Shown in pieces: positions 32,190-39,954 of a stretch of 45,579 nucleotides of DNA. The position numbers and the translations under genes are program-made. The notes under the pieces were generated by a model. That model saw only the letters and a list, made by a program, of their open reading frames with translations. It did no database searches and was not told the origin of the DNA. Position 1 is the stretch's first letter. The number at the start of each line of letters is the position of its first letter. The stretch lies in contig JBBQXY010000026.1 in NCBI GenBank assembly GCA_038209195.1, forward strand, positions 1 to 45,579. Reading direction: 5' to 3'. The DNA is from JBBQXY01 sp038209195 (GTDB lineage Bacteria; Chloroflexota; Ktedonobacteria; Ktedonobacterales; Ktedonobacteraceae).

Positions 32190-33371
32190 TTAGGCTGATT
32201 TCTCTTGCACTTCACCAGGGACAGTAAAGTGAATTTCTAAGGATTTGTTGACGAAGCGAGCTACGGTTGCCTCGTGATTGGCTAGAATGGCAGGCAGGGT
32301 GATGTCGCGTTTGAAATTGCCGATTTCGACGATCATCTCATCGCCTTTTTTGGTCATGAGCACTTTGTCCATCTCGACGTGGGGGAGTGGGAGACGCAAG
32401 ATGTAGGTATTGCCAATATGGATGATTTCCTGTATTTGCCCTTTATAAAAGACTTGCGTGGGGTCTTGCGCGCCGAAGATGATATCGCCTAACTTACCAA
32501 GCTGTTCGATGCCAAGAATTTCGCGCGAGTAGTAAGGGGCTTCAAAGATGGGTAGAGGCGCGAAGGTGGCGTGAATTTGTTGGCGTAACTTTTCCTGGTT
32601 GGTATACATCTCTTGCATAAAGGTATCTTGATAATTGCCGGGGGCGAGGACGCGGTTACAGATGACAGCATCAATGGGATAGCCGAAGAGAGCAAGGTAG
32701 GTTTCGGCGCGCAGAGCCTCTTTAATTACCATGCGTTCAGGGTTGACGACTGGTCGATAGGAACTGATGGTCGGATCAGTCAGGGCCTCGCGCAATACCT
32801 TGACGCGCTCACTGAGGGCTTGTACGGAATCCAGGATTTCGGCGGAGGGCAGGAAGGCTTTGATCAGTGGACGTGCCAGATTAAGGGTGCCGCTTTGCAG
32901 GTTCATGAGACGACCGGCATACCATTGGAAGGTGTCGGGCATGCTGAGGAGGCGCACGGTCTCACCGGTTGGTGCAGCATCGATTACGACGACGTCGAAG
33001 TTGCCTTCACGAGCGTTGCGATAAATGTTAATCAGGCTGACGATCTCGTCCATACCGGGGATGAGGGCCAGTTCTTCCGCCATGACGGAGTCGATACCGC
33101 GTTTACGCAGTATTTTGCTCATCGAATCCTGTAGTTTGCCCCAGCCGCGCCGCATCTCATCGAGGGCGTTAACCTCTTGTGCCCAGAGGTTAGGAGCTAG
33201 TTCTTTGGGTTCAGAGGTGAGAGGTGTGTTCAAGCAATCCGCCAGACTATGGGCCAGGTCGGTGCTGACGACGAGGGTACGTTTGCCCATCATGGCGGAG
33301 CGTACTGCCGTAGCGGCGGAAACTGTGGTTTTCCCGACGCCCCCTTTTCCGAGGTAAAGTATAATGCGCAT
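32190..33371 (-). CDS. ArsA/GET3-family ATPase
   Basis: A 393-residue ATPase with the deviant Walker A GKGGVGKTTVSAA at residue 8, switch I VVSTDLAHSLADCLN near residue 34, and switch II DAAPTGETVRLLSMP. The C-terminal region IHIGNTYILRLPLPHVEMDKVL and MIVEIGNFKRDITLP forms a small beta domain seen in many bacterial ArsA-like proteins. The Cys residues used for arsenite binding are not evident, so arsenic efflux is unlikely. A role in membrane-protein targeting or another metabolic partner is possible. It stands alone upstream of crtB. Confidence 0.88.
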   Translation of the reverse strand: MRIILYLGKGGVGKTTVSAATAVRSAMMGKRTLVVSTDLAHSLADCLNTPLTSEPKELAPNLWAQEVNALDEMRRGWGKLQDSMSKILRKRGIDSVMAEELALIPGMDEIVSLINIYRNAREGNFDVVVIDAAPTGETVRLLSMPDTFQWYAGRLMNLQSGTLNLARPLIKAFLPSAEILDSVQALSERVKVLREALTDPTISSYRPVVNPERMVIKEALRAETYLALFGYPIDAVICNRVLAPGNYQDTFMQEMYTNQEKLRQQIHATFAPLPIFEAPYYSREILGIEQLGKLGDIIFGAQDPTQVFYKGQIQEIIHIGNTYILRLPLPHVEMDKVLMTKKGDEMIVEIGNFKRDITLPAILANHEATVARFVNKSLEIHFTVPGEVQEKSA

Positions 33372-33661
33372 AGTGAGTAGTCCTTGCTTTCAATGTTTTT
33401 CTGATGAAATCTATCTTGCAGCGATCTCCATGAAGTGGGGAGATCGCATAAGCTTGTTATCTTTATCTACGTAGTTTGCCCCTGTTCGGTTAGACCTTAT
33501 GGTTATGCTTATAAAAAGGGGTACTGATGGCTGTATTGGTACACATCTAAACTGCGATGTATTACGTAGGAACAGATGTATTCCGATGATCTCATAGGAA
33601 TTATTACCATTATTTGCTTTGCGGTGCGTCCCTTTTGAAAGAAAATAATTCATGTGAACTT
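33372..33661. other. gene-free spacer between the ATPase gene and repeat copy H
   Basis: About 290 bases, AT-rich, probably the promoter region of the ArsA-type gene. I found no convincing -35/-10 pair and no coding frame. Confidence 0.4.
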
Positions 33662-33775
33662 CCGCCGCCTGCGGCGGGAAAGGGAGGGAGAACTAGGGCG
33701 CAGCCCTAGAACCCAGTCAAGGGGTTGCCCCCCTTGCATCCCCGTTTGTCGCATGAAGATCAACAGAACACTAGC
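33662..33775 (+). repeat. MITE-like repeat, copy H
   Basis: Core at 33662-33743 with the GGGGTTGCCCCCC variant of the second hairpin. The right flank GCATGAAGATCAACAGAACACT is a good terminal repeat; the left flank is degenerate. It lies 54 bases before crtB and may hold or influence its promoter. Confidence 0.82.
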
Positions 33776-33828
33776 ACAAGTGTAGCATGGTGCTGCAACA
33801 TTTGTGCGTGAGAAAGAGGAGGGACTGA

Positions 33829-34755
33829 ATGGGACAGGAGCAAATAGATGAAGCTTACGACTATTGTCGTCGCGTGGTGCAGAGGGCTTCGAAGACCTTT
33901 TACTGGGGGTCGCTATTTCTGCCTCCGCCCAAGCGACGAGCAATTTGGGCGGTTTACGCCTTCTGTCGCGTGGTCGATGATATCGTGGATGAGGAATATG
34001 AAACGGCGGTGACGCGTCGGGGGCATCTGCGCGGAGCTCAACAGCCAGAGGAAGCGTTGGACTATTGGCGCAGTGCTATAGAGCGTGTTTACCAGAGCGG
34101 TGGTACAGGTGATGGACCAATACAGCTTGCGTGGAGCGATATGATTGCACGATATCCTGTCCCGCTGTCGCCTCTGCTTGAGCTAGTACAAGGCGTAAAG
34201 ATGGACCTGACGCTCCAGCGCTACGAGACCTTCGCAGACCTGCACCTGTACTGTTATCGCGTAGCTGGTACGGTTGGCTTACTGACCAGTCCTATTTTTG
34301 GCTATCATAACGAAGCTGCTTTAGCACACGCGGCTGATCTGGGCGTGGCATTACAACTCACCAATATTTTGCGCGATGTGGGCGAGGATGCACGACGTGG
34401 GCGTATCTACCTGCCACAAGATGAGATGAGACACTTCGGCTATAGCGAGGCCGAGTTGATGTCCGGTGTGATCAATGAGGCGTTTCGCGAGTTGGTACAC
34501 TTCCAGATGAGCCGTGCGGACGAGTATTATCAGCGTGGGCAACCAGGGATTGCTATGTTGAGTGCCGATTGTCGCATGGCGGTACGGCTGAGTAGTACGC
34601 TTTATCGCCATATCCTTGATCGTATTCGGCTGAATAACTTCAATGTTTTCACGAAACGCGCCAGCGTTCCCTTGCAGACGAAACTAGCGGCGGTACCTCA
34701 ATACTGGTTTATGCAACAATTAGAGATGAGGGCGAAGGAGCCGTTACGCACTTGA
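33829..34755 (+). CDS. crtB: phytoene synthase
   Basis: A 308-residue head-to-head prenyl synthase. The two Asp-rich motifs are DDIVDEEYE near residue 50 and DVGEDARRGRIYLPQDE near residue 186, with YCRRVVQRASKTFYWG at the N-terminus and YCYRVAGTVGLLT in the centre. It condenses two geranylgeranyl diphosphates to phytoene, the substrate of CrtI. GAGGAGGGA precedes the ATG. It lies 27 kb from the other carotenoid genes, so the pathway is split into two loci. Confidence 0.93.
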   Translation: MGQEQIDEAYDYCRRVVQRASKTFYWGSLFLPPPKRRAIWAVYAFCRVVDDIVDEEYETAVTRRGHLRGAQQPEEALDYWRSAIERVYQSGGTGDGPIQLAWSDMIARYPVPLSPLLELVQGVKMDLTLQRYETFADLHLYCYRVAGTVGLLTSPIFGYHNEAALAHAADLGVALQLTNILRDVGEDARRGRIYLPQDEMRHFGYSEAELMSGVINEAFRELVHFQMSRADEYYQRGQPGIAMLSADCRMAVRLSSTLYRHILDRIRLNNFNVFTKRASVPLQTKLAAVPQYWFMQQLEMRAKEPLRT

Positions 34756-34781
34756 CGGAGTTCAAAGATGTTATGCAATGA

Positions 34782-34819
34782 AAAGAGCAGGACGCCCGCC
34801 ATTGGGTGTCCTGCTCTTT
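34782..34819 (+). terminator. hairpin terminator after crtB
   Basis: Arms 34782-34797 and 34804-34819 pair with one wobble, giving a 16-bp stem with a six-base loop and a CTCTTTG end. Confidence 0.65.
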
Positions 34820-34884
34820 GCCAGTTGCGAACTGGGTATGTCAAACGGCATCGAAGGAAGATGCCATAGTCAACTATGTACGGA

Positions 34885-35112
34885 TTACAAGGCTATTTTG
34901 CCAGAGAGAACCATGAGTTTGAGGAACTCCAGGTGGCGAATAATATCCGTGCGGTCACTGCCGCCGTTCTGGTACCATTGGCGGAGCCAGAGGAGAGATA
35001 GCACTTCATCGGAGGTGAAGCCTGCCTGGGCGAGCATATCCATATCGGTAGTAGTAGTTTCAAGGTTTGTTTCGGTTATTAAGTGTTCTTCAGAATTGAT
35101 TTGCGGATTCAT
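34885..35112 (-). CDS. hypothetical 75-residue protein
   Basis: A small acidic protein beginning MNPQINSEEHLITE. The C-terminal half (AGFTSDEVLSLLWLRQWYQ, DIIRHLEFLKLMVLSGKI) looks like a compact helical domain. AAGGAAACGAAT precedes the ATG, a good site for so short a frame. It is convergent with crtB. No family recognised. Confidence 0.6.
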   Translation of the reverse strand: MNPQINSEEHLITETNLETTTTDMDMLAQAGFTSDEVLSLLWLRQWYQNGGSDRTDIIRHLEFLKLMVLSGKIAL

Positions 35113-35520
35113 ATTCGTTTCCTTCCGCCTGTAGCAGGCTTTCCGCTAAAATGTTTATTCCGTTTATGCTCATGGTATATATTGTTTGCTGTCTGGCTAT
35201 TAACAGAGATGGATTCGTTCTCTTTACTAGACGTTCGACAGTATACTTTTTCAAATATCAGTTTTCTTCCTCTCATGTCCCCTCCTCTACCTATTCCTGA
35301 TGTACCTAGCATAAACGGAATGTGGCGAAATAGCTATCTACTACACGACATGTAACTTGTGAAATATGTCACATCCTGTATCGGGCAAGTTTTCCGTGTG
35401 AGGGAAAAGGGCTTGCTTGTACGGGCTATCTGAAGTATATACGTGCGAATCTGCTGGTTGGTTCTATTAAATAAGGCCAATTTTTCGCGGTATATATTCA
35501 GGTTTGCCGATGTTACGAAA
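35113..35520. other. 400-base gene-free region
   Basis: AT-rich upstream region of the small protein gene. Several TATA-like boxes are visible but none pairs with a clear -35. No coding frame on either strand is convincing. Confidence 0.4.
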
Positions 35521-35679
35521 GTAGTGCTTTGATGTGCTCTTCATTTGTCCTGCCGCCTACGGCGGCAAGAGAGAGGGAGGACTAGGGCGCAGCCCTAGAA
35601 CCCCGTCAAGGGGCTGCGCCCCTTGCATCCCTGCTTTCCAAATTAAGAGCAACAGAGTAGCAGTGCTTTGATGTGCTCT
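35521..35679 (+). repeat. MITE-like repeat, copy I, flanked by an 18-base direct repeat
   Basis: The core is at 35552-35632. AGTGCTTTGATGTGCTCT occurs exactly at 35523-35540 and again at 35662-35679, bracketing the element like an insertion-associated duplication. The right end also carries AAGAGCAACAGAGTAGCA as an inverted match to the left. Confidence 0.85.
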
Positions 35680-35721
35680 ATATAGTAACGTCGGCAGGTT
35701 ACAAAAAAAGAGGAGGGGTTT

Positions 35722-35779
35722 TAAGGACCAAACGGCAAATCTCTTCCAGGCTTGGAAGAGATTTGCCGTTTGGTCCTTA
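35722..35779. terminator. long perfect hairpin (27-bp stem) after leuS
   Basis: Arms 35722-35748 and 35753-35779 pair around a four-base loop, 13 bases beyond the minus-strand leuS stop. Confidence 0.68.
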
Positions 35780-35792
35780 GCTAATGGTAGGT

Positions 35793-38267
35793 TTACGAAT
35801 GACGGACGACGATATTGACCAGTTTGCCTGGGATATAGATGATTTTCTGCACGGTGGATTCGCCGATGAATGAGACGACGCGTGGGTTGTTCAGGGCCAG
35901 CATGCGTGCTTCGCTTTCGCTGATGGTGGCGGGAACTTCGATACGCTCGCGCACTTTGCCGTTGACTTGCATGACCAGGGTGAAGGTTTCGTCATGGGTC
36001 AGGGCTTCATCGTAGTTGGGCCAATCCGACAGGTGAATGCTGCCCGTGTGTCCCGTCTGGTGCCACAGTTCTTCGGTGATGTGTGGGGCCATCGGGGCCA
36101 GCAGTTGCAGCATGGCTTCCAGTGTATTGCGGTAAGCGGCAGTGTGGGCGACAGGCTCATTTTGCTGCTTGACCAGTATGTTGTTACATTCCATCAGTGC
36201 GGCCAGGGCCGTATTGAAACGGAAGTTGCTCAGGTCCTCTGTCACACGCTTGATGGTCTTATTGCGCAGTCGCTCGATGGCCTTGCTTTCAGGAGTCTCC
36301 TGTGTGCTGACGTTGCCCGTGACCCAGTTGTCGGTGACAACGCTCCAGAAGCGGTTCATGAAGCGCCAGACGCCTTCTAAATTGTCGGCCTTAAAGGTGC
36401 CGCCGGCATCGAAGGGCCCCATGAACATCATGTAGCAGCGCACGGTATCGGTGCCATATTTTCTGACAAAGTCATCGGGTGCGATGACGTTGCCGCGTGA
36501 TTTGGACATTTTCTGCCCATCAGGCCCCAGTACGATGCCCTGGTGGAACAGGCGCGTGAAGGGTTCGTCAAAATGCAGGTAGCCCATATCGCGCAGTGCC
36601 TTGATAAAGAAGCGTGCATACAGCAGGTGCATGACGGCGTGTTCCGCGCCACCGATATATTGATCGACGGGCAGCCAGCGTTGCATGGCCTCTTCGCTCC
36701 ACGCTTCCTGATCGTTGTGCGGGTCTGCGTAGCGCAGGAAGTACCACGAGGAGCACATGAAGGTATCCATGGTATCGGCCTCGCGCGTGGCATGACCGCC
36801 GCAGATCGGGCAGGTGGTGTTGACGAAGTCCGCCTCGTAGCGCAGGGGCGACTCGCCGCCGGGCTTGAACTGGACATTCTCTGGCAGCAGGACGGGCAGT
36901 TGCTCCTCCGGTACCGGCACCATGCCATGTGTCTCGCAGTAGACGATAGGGATGGGCGCACCCCAATAGCGTTGGCGGCTAATCAGCCAGTCGCGCAGAC
37001 GATAGGTGACCATACGCTTGCCGAAGCCCTGTTCCTCGATGTAGGCGATCATTTTGGCAATGGCTTCAGTGGCGGGTGTGCCATCGAAGGGGCCAGAATT
37101 GACCATGACGCCCAGGGCTTCGTGCGCCTCTGTCCATGTCGCGGGATCGCTCGGAGCCTCGTCCGCGCCGCGAATTACCTCGCGGATAGGAATGCCGAAT
37201 TTGCGCGCGAACTCGAAGTCACGTTCATCGTGGGCTGGAACGCCCATGATGGCACCGGCACCGTAGCCCATCAGCACGTAGTCGGCGATCCAGACGGGTA
37301 CCTGTGCGCCGTTGACCGGATTGGTGACATAGCCGCCGGTAAAGACGCCCGATTTCTCTTTTTCCGTGCTCATGCGCTCGATCTCGCTCATACGGCGTGC
37401 CTGGTCAACGTAGGCATCGACGTCGGCCTTGTGGTCGGGCGTGGTAATTTTCTCTACCCAGGGATGCTCTGGAGCCAAGACAAAGAAGGTGGCCCCATAG
37501 ATGGTGTCTGGTCGCGTTGTGAAGACAGGAATCTCTTCACGCTGGCTGGCGATCTCTGTCCAGAAACGAATTTCCGCGCCTTCGCTGCGTCCAATCCAGT
37601 TGTGCTGCATGGTGACTGTTTTATCAGGCCAATCGATGTGAGAGAAGTCCAGCAGTTCCTCGGCGTAGTTGGTGATGCGCAGCAGCCACTGGTCGATCTC
37701 TTTGCGTATTACGACGCTGCCGCAGCGTTCACAGGTGCCATCGGACAGGACTTGCTCGTTCGCCAAGGTGGTATTACAGCCAGGGCACCAGTTGGCGGGT
37801 GCTTTGGTACGGTAAGCCAGGCCGCGTTTGTAGAATTGCAGGAACAGCCACTGCGTCCATTTGTAGTAATCGGGCAGGCAGGAGATGACTTCACGCTCCC
37901 AATCCCACTGTGCGCCCATTACACGCAGTTGCTCGCGCATGGTATCGATGTTTTGCAGTGTCCAGGTGCGAGCCTGCACACCATGCGAGATGGCGGCATT
38001 TTCGGCTGGCAGTCCAAAGGCATCGAAGCCGATGGGTTGCATGACGTTGAAGCCGTTCATGCGTCTGAAGCGACCGTAGGCGTCGGCGGGCGCGAAGTTG
38101 TACCAGTGGCCCATGTGCAGGTCGCCGGATGGGTAGGGTAACATGACCAAGTTATAGAATTTTGGTTTTGGTGAGTTATCGGGGGCGTGGTTCAGGCCTT
38201 CCGCTTCCCACTGGTTGCGCCATTTGCCTTCAATTTCTTTTGGGTTGTACTTTGTGCGTGTAATCAT
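35793..38267 (-). CDS. leuS: leucyl-tRNA synthetase
   Basis: An 824-residue class I synthetase. The HIGH motif is GDLHMGHWYN near residue 49, a zinc-type CPGC...CERC pair follows, the editing domain carries TRPDTIYGATF, and KMSKS is in GQKMSKSRGNV. Length and order match bacterial LeuRS. The start is the ATG at 38267, preceded by GGAGAGG; the frame stays open upstream through a repeat copy, which is not coding. A T-box leader with a CTC specifier lies upstream on the same strand, fitting regulation by uncharged tRNA-Leu. Confidence 0.97.
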   Translation of the reverse strand: MITRTKYNPKEIEGKWRNQWEAEGLNHAPDNSPKPKFYNLVMLPYPSGDLHMGHWYNFAPADAYGRFRRMNGFNVMQPIGFDAFGLPAENAAISHGVQARTWTLQNIDTMREQLRVMGAQWDWEREVISCLPDYYKWTQWLFLQFYKRGLAYRTKAPANWCPGCNTTLANEQVLSDGTCERCGSVVIRKEIDQWLLRITNYAEELLDFSHIDWPDKTVTMQHNWIGRSEGAEIRFWTEIASQREEIPVFTTRPDTIYGATFFVLAPEHPWVEKITTPDHKADVDAYVDQARRMSEIERMSTEKEKSGVFTGGYVTNPVNGAQVPVWIADYVLMGYGAGAIMGVPAHDERDFEFARKFGIPIREVIRGADEAPSDPATWTEAHEALGVMVNSGPFDGTPATEAIAKMIAYIEEQGFGKRMVTYRLRDWLISRQRYWGAPIPIVYCETHGMVPVPEEQLPVLLPENVQFKPGGESPLRYEADFVNTTCPICGGHATREADTMDTFMCSSWYFLRYADPHNDQEAWSEEAMQRWLPVDQYIGGAEHAVMHLLYARFFIKALRDMGYLHFDEPFTRLFHQGIVLGPDGQKMSKSRGNVIAPDDFVRKYGTDTVRCYMMFMGPFDAGGTFKADNLEGVWRFMNRFWSVVTDNWVTGNVSTQETPESKAIERLRNKTIKRVTEDLSNFRFNTALAALMECNNILVKQQNEPVAHTAAYRNTLEAMLQLLAPMAPHITEELWHQTGHTGSIHLSDWPNYDEALTHDETFTLVMQVNGKVRERIEVPATISESEARMLALNNPRVVSFIGESTVQKIIYIPGKLVNIVVRHS

Positions 38268-38297
38268 AATAATTTTCCTCTCCCTTTTTAGGCCGCT

Positions 38298-38510
38298 AGT
38301 AACTTTCATTCTGCTTTGACATTCTTCATTTGACTGGCCGCCTTCGGCGGCAGGGAAGGGAGGGAGACTAGGGCGCAGCCCTAGAACCCAGTCAAGGGGC
38401 GCGGCCCCTTGCAACCCTGCTCCGGCGGGGAAGCTAGGGCGCAACCCTAGAACCCAGTCGGCAGCCCCCTAACATCCCTGAATTGCAAACGGAGTGTATC
38501 GGAGCACTAC
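38298..38510 (+). repeat. MITE-like repeat, copy J, with a second partial copy in tandem
   Basis: The full core at 38337-38418 is followed at once by a decayed second core (38421-38480: CTCCGGCGGGG, CTAGGGCGCAACCCTAG, CAGTCGGCAGCCCC). The outer flanks near 38298 and 38510 (GGAGCACTAC) fit the terminal repeats. It lies in the untranslated region of leuS. Confidence 0.82.
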
Positions 38511-38520
38511 GGCAGTTCGC

Positions 38521-38585
38521 AAGTATTTAGTGTGGAGTGTGTTGTGCAGCCGCAGGCTGCACAACACACTCCACACTAAATACTT
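38521..38585. terminator. long perfect hairpin (30-bp stem) between the T-box and leuS
   Basis: Arms 38521-38550 and 38556-38585 pair perfectly around a five-base loop. It looks like the gene-end hairpins but lies between the leuS leader and leuS. A T-run follows only in the plus direction. Confidence 0.6.
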
Positions 38586-38757
38586 TTTGGCCGGTGCAAG
38601 CGGCTATGAAAAGTTACTGCAATGCTAAAAAAGAATAAGTGTATGGGACCTATCTAATAGAACAACATAAAAAAAGCCTTTCATCCACATAGGGACGAAA
38701 GGTTATTTCGTGGTACCACCCTGATTTTTCATCAATACATTTATGCATAGGTAGCAT

Positions 38758-38833
38758 TGGTGGACCTGAGGGGATTCGAACCCCTGACCTCCTCCATGCC
38801 ATGGAGGCGCTCTCCCAGCTGCGCTACAGGCCC
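38758..38833 (-). tRNA. tRNA-Ala (GGC), CCA encoded
   Basis: A complete cloverleaf: acceptor GGGCCTG/CAGGTCC with the G3-U70 pair that marks alanine tRNAs, anticodon stem CCTCC/GGAGG around ATGGCAT (anticodon GGC, reads GCC), T-arm AGGGG-TTCGAAT-CCCCT, and A73 with encoded CCA. It lies inside the leuS T-box leader on the same strand. Confidence 0.95.
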
Positions 38834-38893
38834 GTGCGCGATCCTTAATGTGTTTCTGGTACCTATGAATGAATGAGTTTATTGATGTCACTC

Positions 38894-38922
38894 ATTGTAC
38901 GCGATAACGGGCGTCCCGACAA
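38894..38922 (-). promoter_or_regulatory. possible own promoter of tRNA-Ala(GGC)
   Basis: TTGTCG (38922-38917) and TACAAT (38899-38894) are 17 bases apart, about 60 bases before the tRNA. It could drive the tRNA independently of the T-box promoter. Confidence 0.5.
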
Positions 38923-39132
38923 GTGCTAGGTTCTTTGCTGGTACTATTGGCATGCATGCATTCGTTCAACTGGGACGAATATTTAGGCCAAATAGCCAGG
39001 AAAGGGAACTTCACGCTTATTGCTCACAGGCGAGTTCGGTCAGGTTGTTGTTTAGCCTTGCACCAACCGGCTATTCTCTGTCGAAAGGTTGACCTACTAC
39101 TCCTGCTCACCGCTACTGTCTCAACTGTCTCT

Positions 39133-39161
39133 ACTATACCATAAGTGTTTGCGATTTGCAA
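39133..39161 (-). promoter_or_regulatory. promoter of the T-box leader
   Basis: TTGCAA (39161-39156) and TATAGT (39138-39133) are separated by 17 bases, and the T-box stem I begins shortly after. Confidence 0.65.
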
Positions 39162-39178
39162 GGCACTTTTTGCATAGA

Positions 39179-39203
39179 ATGGGTATCCACCAGGGATACC
39201 CAT
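39179..39203 (-). terminator. hairpin after tRNA-Ala(CGC)
   Basis: ATGGGTATCC pairs perfectly with GGATACCCAT around a five-base loop, ten bases after the tRNA 3' end and before the T-box promoter. The U-tract is poor. Confidence 0.6.
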
Positions 39204-39213
39204 TGTGACAGTT

Positions 39214-39289
39214 TGGTGGAGACGAGGGGGATCGAACCCCTGACCTCGACAGTGCGATTGTCGCGCTCTCCCAGCTGAGCTACGTCCCC
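39214..39289 (-). tRNA. tRNA-Ala (CGC), CCA encoded
   Basis: Cloverleaf with acceptor GGGGACG/CGTCTCC (G3-U70 present), D-arm GCTCAGCTGGGAGAGC, anticodon stem CGACA/TGTCG around ATCGCAC (anticodon CGC, reads GCG), T-arm GGGG-TTCGATC-CCCC, and encoded CCA. Confidence 0.95.
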
Positions 39290-39301
39290 GAACTTGGGAA
39301 G

Positions 39302-39330
39302 ATCATATCATATCGGCGCGAGGTTGTAAA
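39302..39330 (-). promoter_or_regulatory. promoter of tRNA-Ala(CGC)
   Basis: TTTACA (39330-39325) and TATGAT (39307-39302) are 17 bases apart, about 12 bases upstream of the tRNA. Confidence 0.65.
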
Positions 39331-39480
39331 TAGGTTTTCGAAATGAATGCGAAGTTGCATCTGCAAAAATACAGATGCGAAAATTGCTGACTCTCAACGT
39401 CTAACTAATGTAAATAGCGATTTGTTATATTAAAAACTACATCTTAGGCAAGGTTCAAAAGCTCTAAAGGGAGAAAAACG

Positions 39481-39615
39481 ATGATAACGATTCTGATTGT
39501 AATACTATTCCTGGTACTACTCGATATTGTGGCTTTACGGTGGGGAGCTAGTAGTCGAGATGGTATAGATAGTCCTGAATGGGAGCGACGACGCGGCTGG
39601 AAGGGACCGAAATAG
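39481..39615 (+). CDS. 44-residue single-span membrane protein
   Basis: A short frame with a good AAAGGGAG site seven bases before its ATG. Residues 2-20 are a membrane helix (ITILIVILFLVLLDIVALR), followed by a polar tail with Trp, Asp and Arg (DSPEWERRRGW). The sharply bipartite layout and the ribosome-binding site make it a likely true gene. Function unknown; the gene is divergent from the tRNA cluster. Confidence 0.6.
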   Translation: MITILIVILFLVLLDIVALRWGASSRDGIDSPEWERRRGWKGPK

Positions 39616-39954
39616 GGAAGGGTGACGAGGGAGGTGTGCTGCTGTAGTATATGCCACTGATGGGAAAACCAATTTTTCAGCGATTGCTTGCTAAATGACC
39701 TGATTACCAATCCAAGTTCATCTCTTTAGCGTAGTTCATGGTGGGGGAACATGGTGACTCGCGATCTGCGCCTGGTAGATCATTACACGTAGATCACTAT
39801 ACGCCATTTCTACTTTGTTTTATGCGCGCTGACTCCTTACGTTTGTGAGGGGTTATGTGTGGTGTCCGTGAATACGCCACTGGGGGAATGTCTCTGCGTG
39901 GCCTAGTACCAAGCTCGGCGCAAAGCTGAGTATTACAAAGGATGTTTATTACCC
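39616..39954. other. 340-base gene-free region upstream of the ferritin-like gene
   Basis: Contains a short tandem GTAGATCA repeat (39776-39797, 14-base period) and presumably the promoter of the downstream gene. I could not match the sequence to a riboswitch class. Confidence 0.4.

Larger units (their letters stand above)
38669..39126 (-). promoter_or_regulatory. T-box riboswitch leader of leuS with an embedded tRNA gene
   Basis: Transcription should start near 39126. Stem I is recognisable: GGAGTAGTAGGTC, the distal AGAGAATAGCCGGTTGGTG loop region, and GAA-CTC-GCC, where CTC (39034-39032) is the likely Leu specifier followed by a purine. The antiterminator motif AGGGTGGTACCACG lies at 38722-38709. 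The terminator CCTTTCGTCC/GGATGAAAGG with a seven-T run ends at 38669. The T-box UGGU bulge would pair with the ACCA end of tRNA-Leu. Unusually, a complete tRNA-Ala gene occupies 38758-38833, inside the leader. leuS begins 400 bases further on. Confidence 0.85.

Noticed and set aside
32613..33134. 173-codon plus-strand frame opposite the ArsA-type gene
   Set aside because: Shadow frame; the minus strand has clear ATPase motifs.
36543..38141. 532-codon plus-strand frame
   Set aside because: It is the antisense shadow of leuS, with no ribosome-binding site and no protein family features.
38268..38444. Extension of the leuS frame upstream through repeat copy J (about 59 extra residues)
   Set aside because: The extra part is translated repeat sequence; GGAGAGG precedes the ATG at 38267 and the protein from there matches LeuRS length.
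39031..39037. Reading the T-box specifier as TCG (Ser) instead of CTC (Leu)
   Set aside because: CTC is followed by a purine, as is usual for T-box specifiers, and the downstream gene is leuS. TCG would be followed by a pyrimidine.
39860..39950. c-di-GMP or cobalamin riboswitch before the ferritin-like gene
   Set aside because: A GGCGCAAAGC stretch recalls GEMM, but the rest of the conserved core is missing.
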